The notes under the pieces: model-generated
The model's database searches: none
Told to the model about the DNA's origin: nothing
Seen by the model: the letters and a program-made list of their open reading frames with translations, nothing else
Shown here: piece by piece, positions 6,549-8,918 of the stretch
Position numbering within the stretch: the first letter of the stretch is position 1
Layout: the number at the start of each line of letters is the position of its first letter
Origin: an uncultured Ruminococcus sp.
Lineage (GTDB): Bacteria > Bacillota > Clostridia > Oscillospirales > Acutalibacteraceae
Length of the DNA stretch: 8,918 nt
Assembly (NCBI GenBank): GCA_902783065.1
Contig: CACZPV010000260.1
Location: 1 to 8,918 of the forward strand
Reading direction: 5' to 3'
Translations under genes and position numbers: made by a program

Positions 6549-6986
6549 TTACTCCTCGGTTTCTTCACTGGAATCGTCTGCATCGTCCAGTTCGTCCTCA
6601 ACATATCCAAGTTCCAGCACTTCTCCGCAGGACGGGCATTTAATAACACCCGTATTAAGAGAATTTTCACTGAGATAGGTTGTTTCGTTACATGTCGGAC
6701 AGGTTACCTCATAAGCCATATCACTGTCAGCTGCGGCATCGCTGTAATTAATGCCGCCGAAGCTGTCCTCGCCTAAAAGGTCTTCCACACCTGCCAGGTC
6801 CTCACTGATGCCGTCAACCTGATCACAGACATCGTCATAGCACTGACCAAGTTCCTTGATTTCTTCTGCCATATCTGCCAGAAGGTCAGCAATCACCTTA
6901 AACACCTTTGTCTGTTTATCTCTCGGATCAAGTTCCAAACCCTCAATAAGACCTTTAACATAAGCCGCTTTTTCACTAAGCTGCAT
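6549..6986 (-). CDS. CD1247-like protein with C-terminal zinc ribbon, function unknown
   Basis: Encodes 145 residues. An N-terminal helical domain (about residues 1-72, beginning LSEKAAYVKGLIEGLELDPRDKQTKVFKVI) matches my memory of the CD1247 N-terminal family, conserved in clostridia. A short linker follows. A zinc ribbon then has C96-P-T-C99 and C117-P-S-C120, sandwiching TYLSENSLNTGVIK. A very acidic tail (about 130-145) closes the protein. Homologues are sometimes mislabelled as AraC regulators, but there is no helix-turn-helix here. The start ATG 6984-6986 has GGAGG at 9 bp. It lies 25 bp after efp, so the two are co-transcribed; I infer a possible link to translation or RNA, but no function is established. 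Confidence 0.8.
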   Translation of the reverse strand: MQLSEKAAYVKGLIEGLELDPRDKQTKVFKVIADLLADMAEEIKELGQCYDDVCDQVDGISEDLAGVEDLLGEDSFGGINYSDAAADSDMAYEVTCPTCNETTYLSENSLNTGVIKCPSCGEVLELGYVEDELDDADDSSEETEE

Positions 6987-7011
6987 AAATTATTACCTCC
7001 GCTTGAAAAAA

Positions 7012-7569
7012 TCAGGCTCTGGACATATATTCGCCTGTTCTCGTATCTATCTGGATCTTATCTCCTTCATTAATAAAAAGAGGCACCTTAATCTCAGCAC
7101 CTGTTTCGAGAACAGCGGGTTTTGTTACGTTAGTAGCAGTATCGCCCTTAATACCCGGTTCTGTTTTAGTTACATCAAGCTCTACAAATGTAGGCGGCTC
7201 AACACCAAATACATTGCCCTTATAGGACATGATTTTACATACCATGTTTTCCTTTACAAACTTAAAGTTATCACCGAGTACACTTGCGTTAATCGGAAGC
7301 TGTTCATAAGTTTCATTATCCATGAAATAATACAGATCTCCGTCTGTATAAAGATATTCCATATCCTTTCTCTCGATAAAAGCGGTCGGATATTTATCAT
7401 TGGGGTTGAAAGTTTTTTCAACAACCGCACCTGTGATAACATTTCTGATCTTAGTACGAACGAAAGCTGCGCCCTTACCGGGTTTAACATGCTGGAACTC
7501 GATAATGGAAACCACCTGTCCGTCCATTTCAAATGTAACGCCGTTTCTGAAATCGCCTGCTGTAATCAT
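7012..7569 (-). CDS. efp: Translation elongation factor P
   Basis: Encodes 185 residues, full length for bacterial EF-P. EF-P binds between the ribosomal P and E sites and restores peptide-bond formation at consecutive prolines. The three domains are present: a KOW-like domain (about residues 1-62) with the tip loop HVKPGKGAAFVR carrying K32, then two OB-fold domains (about 65-127 and 130-185), ending in DTRTGEYMSRA. The loop is of the Bacillus type, in which K32 can carry 5-aminopentanol. No modification gene is in the window. ATG 7567-7569 follows AGGAGG at 8 bp. It is first in a two-gene operon with the CD1247-like gene and is divergent from yebC. Confidence 0.98.
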   Translation of the reverse strand: MITAGDFRNGVTFEMDGQVVSIIEFQHVKPGKGAAFVRTKIRNVITGAVVEKTFNPNDKYPTAFIERKDMEYLYTDGDLYYFMDNETYEQLPINASVLGDNFKFVKENMVCKIMSYKGNVFGVEPPTFVELDVTKTEPGIKGDTATNVTKPAVLETGAEIKVPLFINEGDKIQIDTRTGEYMSRA

Positions 7570-7620
7570 TTTGGAATCCTCCTAAATTTTATTCGGTGCC
7601 ATGCAATATGCAGAAACACC

Positions 7621-7626
7621 ATTATA
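7621..7626 (-). promoter_or_regulatory. Possible second -10 element for efp
   Basis: A perfect minus-strand TATAAT in the context TTAGTATAATGG resembles the main promoter's ATAGTATAATGA 72 bp upstream. There is no acceptable -35 element at the usual spacing, so it would need an activator or be inactive. Confidence 0.3.
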
Positions 7627-7692
7627 CTAATCCACACCGCAGATAGCCCATATAAGGACAATCTACAGAAAATCAGCCGATAAGCTTTCTTC

Positions 7693-7721
7693 ATTATACT
7701 ATACTCTTGAAGAAAAAGCAA
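7693..7721 (-). promoter_or_regulatory. Promoter of efp
   Basis: On the minus strand TTGCTT (7716-7721) and a perfect TATAAT (7693-7698) are 17 bp apart. Transcription would begin near 7686, leaving a leader of about 115 nt before efp. Confidence 0.7.
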
Positions 7722-7755
7722 GGCTTAATTGCGAAAAAACACACCTTTATAAATT

Positions 7756-7805
7756 GTAGCTGACACATACCCGGGAGAAAGTAGATGACACATACCCGGG
7801 AGAAA
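7756..7805. repeat. Two tandem copies of a 25-bp sequence, possible insertion-sequence end
   Basis: Copies at 7756-7780 and 7781-7805 match at 24 of 25 bases; the shared core TGACACATACCCGGGAGAAA is exact. It lies between the efp and yebC promoters. The core and the preceding TGT resemble, from memory, termini of IS21-type elements, which carry multiple short terminal repeats; no transposase or clear second end is present, so it would be a remnant. A repeated operator for a regulator is the alternative. Confidence 0.5.
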
Positions 7806-7811
7806 ATCTAC

Positions 7812-7840
7812 TTGATATTAGTATTACTTTGTGCTAAAAT
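7812..7840 (+). promoter_or_regulatory. Promoter of yebC
   Basis: TTGATA (7812-7817) and TAAAAT (7835-7840) are 17 bp apart, each one base from the sigma-A consensus. Transcription would begin near 7847, with an 89-nt leader. The -35 box begins only 7 bp after the tandem 25-bp repeat, so a protein bound there, or insertion of the repeat itself, would affect it. Confidence 0.7.
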
Positions 7841-7867
7841 AGTAGAGATGTCAGTTGATTTCATCAT

Positions 7868-7900
7868 TTTTCTTTTTCAGACAGGAAAAAGAGAGTTTTT
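7868..7900 (+). other. AT-rich hairpin with T run in the yebC leader
   Basis: A perfect 8-bp stem (TCTTTTTC 7871-7878 with GAAAAAGA 7885-7892, 6-base loop), extendable through G-U pairs, is followed by TTTTT at 7896-7900. The layout is that of a terminator or attenuator, but the stem holds only two G-C pairs, so it would be weak. Confidence 0.3.
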
Positions 7901-7935
7901 ATGTTAAGATATTAAAAACAGGAGGATTGGATTGT

Positions 7936-8685
7936 ATGTCAGGACATTCAAAATGGAGTACAATTAAAAGAAAAAAGGAAAAAACAGACGGTGCAAGAGC
8001 AAAGGTATTTACCAAAATAGGCAGAGAGCTTGCTGTTGCTGTACGTGAGGGCGGCGGAGCAGATCCTGCATCTAACTCAAAACTGCGTGAGTGTATTGCA
8101 AAGGCTAAGGCAAATAACGTTCCCAACGATAATATTGAACGCATTATTAAAAAGGCAGCCGGCAGCACAGAAGGCGATAATTACGAAAATATCACTTACG
8201 AGGGTTATGGTCCGTGTGGTATAGCTGTAATTGTGGAAACTCTTACGGATAACCGTAATCGTACTGCTGGTGATATTCGTCACTATTTTGACAAGTTCGG
8301 TGGAAATCTGGGTACACAGGGCTGCGTGTCATTCATGTTCAGTAAAAAGGGTCTTCTTGTGATTGAAAAAGAGGATAATGAAGAAGATAAAGTTATGGAA
8401 GACGCTCTTGAAGCCGGGGCAGCTGATTTTAATTCGGACAATGATGATGTTTACGAGATTTATACTGAGCCGGAGGATTTCGGTACAGTAATGGAAACAT
8501 TGACAGAAAAGGGTTATGAATTTGTTTCTGCAGATGTTTCAATGATTCCGTCAACCTATACAAAAATCGAGGATGAGGAAGCCGCTGTTAAGATGCAGAA
8601 ACTTCTCGACATTCTGGAAGATAATGACGATGTTCAGAATGTTTATCATAACTGGGATATGCCAGAGACCGATGAAGAGGACTAA
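7936..8685 (+). CDS. yebC: YebC/TACO1 family translation or regulatory protein
   Basis: Encodes 249 residues, the usual length. The true start is ATG 7936-7938, giving MSGHSKWSTIKRKKEKTDGARAKVFTKI, the invariant family N-terminus, with AGGAGG at 7920-7925; the 27 open codons upstream are not translated. Three-domain architecture is recognisable: a basic helical domain (about 1-75), then AGDIRHYFDKFGGNLGTQGCVSFMF and the two alpha/beta domains. The C-terminus is acidic (DMPETDEED). The family was long called transcriptional regulators, but mitochondrial TACO1 is a translational activator and recent bacterial work ties YebC to elongation through proline stretches. It is monocistronic or first in an operon running out of the window, and divergent from efp. 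Confidence 0.96.
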   Translation: MSGHSKWSTIKRKKEKTDGARAKVFTKIGRELAVAVREGGGADPASNSKLRECIAKAKANNVPNDNIERIIKKAAGSTEGDNYENITYEGYGPCGIAVIVETLTDNRNRTAGDIRHYFDKFGGNLGTQGCVSFMFSKKGLLVIEKEDNEEDKVMEDALEAGAADFNSDNDDVYEIYTEPEDFGTVMETLTEKGYEFVSADVSMIPSTYTKIEDEEAAVKMQKLLDILEDNDDVQNVYHNWDMPETDEED

Positions 8686-8719
8686 AAATATTGTCTGAAA
8701 TCTGCATAAATACAGGCTT

Positions 8720-8749
8720 TTGCATGGCAATTGTGATATACTGTATAAA
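8720..8749 (+). promoter_or_regulatory. Possible promoter downstream of yebC
   Basis: TTGCAT (8720-8725) and TATAAA (8744-8749) are 18 bp apart; an overlapping extended -10, TGATATACT, lies at 8734-8742. The -35 is poor. It could drive a gene to the right of the window through the structured stretch and terminator that follow. Confidence 0.35.
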
Positions 8750-8839
8750 TATCATAATTTGAATTATGAATTATGTCATTGAATGATGATATACAATAGT
8801 TGCATTTTTTGATGTGCGTATTGATGTATATCACAATAC
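8730..8839. repeat. Palindrome-dense AT-rich stretch
   Basis: Three inverted repeats are visible. ATTGTGATATAC (8730-8741) is perfectly repeated in reverse at 8826-8837. CATAATT/AATTATG (8753-8759 with 8762-8768) forms a tight palindrome with a 2-base centre. GTATTG/CAATAC (8818-8823 with 8834-8839) overlaps the right copy of the first. There is no gene here. It may be operator DNA or a structured leader. Confidence 0.35.
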
Positions 8840-8854
8840 AGAATATCTTAATTT

Positions 8855-8902
8855 CCCCCTTATTTCTTTGATTTTTTCAAGAGAGATAGGGGGGGATTTT
8901 TT
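8855..8902 (+). terminator. Rho-independent terminator or leader attenuator
   Basis: A long imperfect stem pairs CCCCCT (8855-8860) and the TTTCTTTGA side with TCAAGAGAG (8877-8885) and the AGGGGG side (8888-8893). It includes G-U pairs and a two-base mismatch, and is followed by an uninterrupted T run at 8897-8902. It ends either the yebC transcript, 170 bp after the stop, or a leader begun at the possible promoter near 8720-8749. Confidence 0.75.
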
Positions 8903-8918
8903 GTTATTGAAAGCAGTC

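Noticed and set aside
7003..7683. 226-codon plus-strand open frame antisense to efp
   Set aside because: It lies opposite a certain EF-P gene, has a low-quality Cys/Ile/His-rich composition and no ribosome-binding site.
7756..7805. Tandem repeat as the seed of a CRISPR array
   Set aside because: Only two copies, directly adjacent with no unique spacer, and no cas genes nearby.
7855..7935. 27-codon in-frame extension of yebC
   Set aside because: The conserved family N-terminus MSGHSKW starts at 7936 behind AGGAGG, and the extension begins within a few bases of the predicted transcription start.

Overview
The window looks like chromosomal core DNA of a low-to-moderate GC, endospore-forming-lineage Firmicute, most likely a gut clostridium related to Ruminococcus/Oscillospiraceae. 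Reasons: the gene set (ScpA/ScpB, a GerW/YtfJ spore protein, a DacF-type D,D-carboxypeptidase, a CD1247-like protein, a clostridial C39-like peptidase), strong AGGAGG ribosome-binding sites, frequent TTG starts and AT-rich intergenic DNA. The assignment is inferred from protein resemblance and is not proven.

Layout, left to right. (1) 1-405, + strand: the 3' part of a C39-family cysteine peptidase gene, closed by a strong hairpin (447-480). (2) 406-902: a gene-free stretch of about 500 bp holding a run of six short hairpins (538-748) that resembles an interspersed intergenic repeat. (3) 903-6322, - strand: a seven-gene cluster, transcribed right to left as M50 membrane protease, scpA, scpB, DUF2953 membrane protein, gerW/ytfJ, dacF-type carboxypeptidase, rluB. 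It is preceded by a near-consensus promoter (6433-6461). This is a recognisable Firmicute arrangement joining chromosome condensation (ScpAB with SMC), spore or envelope functions (DUF2953, GerW, DacF) and rRNA modification (RluB). Three of the seven genes start with TTG. (4) 6549-7569, - strand: efp followed by a CD1247-like zinc-ribbon protein, with a promoter at 7693-7721. (5) 7570-7935: a divergent control region with promoters for efp and yebC and, between them, a 25-bp sequence repeated in tandem, possibly the end of a lost insertion sequence. (6) 7936-8685, + strand: yebC (TACO1 family). (7) 8686-8918: an AT-rich, palindrome-dense stretch with a possible promoter and a strong terminator (8855-8902).

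Most of the window is ordinary housekeeping DNA. The parts worth a second look are non-coding: the hairpin run at 538-748, the nested inverted repeat bracketing the ribosome-binding site of the M50 protease gene, the structured leader of dacF, and the tandem repeat between efp and yebC. The divergent pairing of efp and yebC is also notable because both families are linked to elongation through proline-rich stretches. I found no CRISPR array, tRNA, rRNA, intact transposon or evident new defence system.
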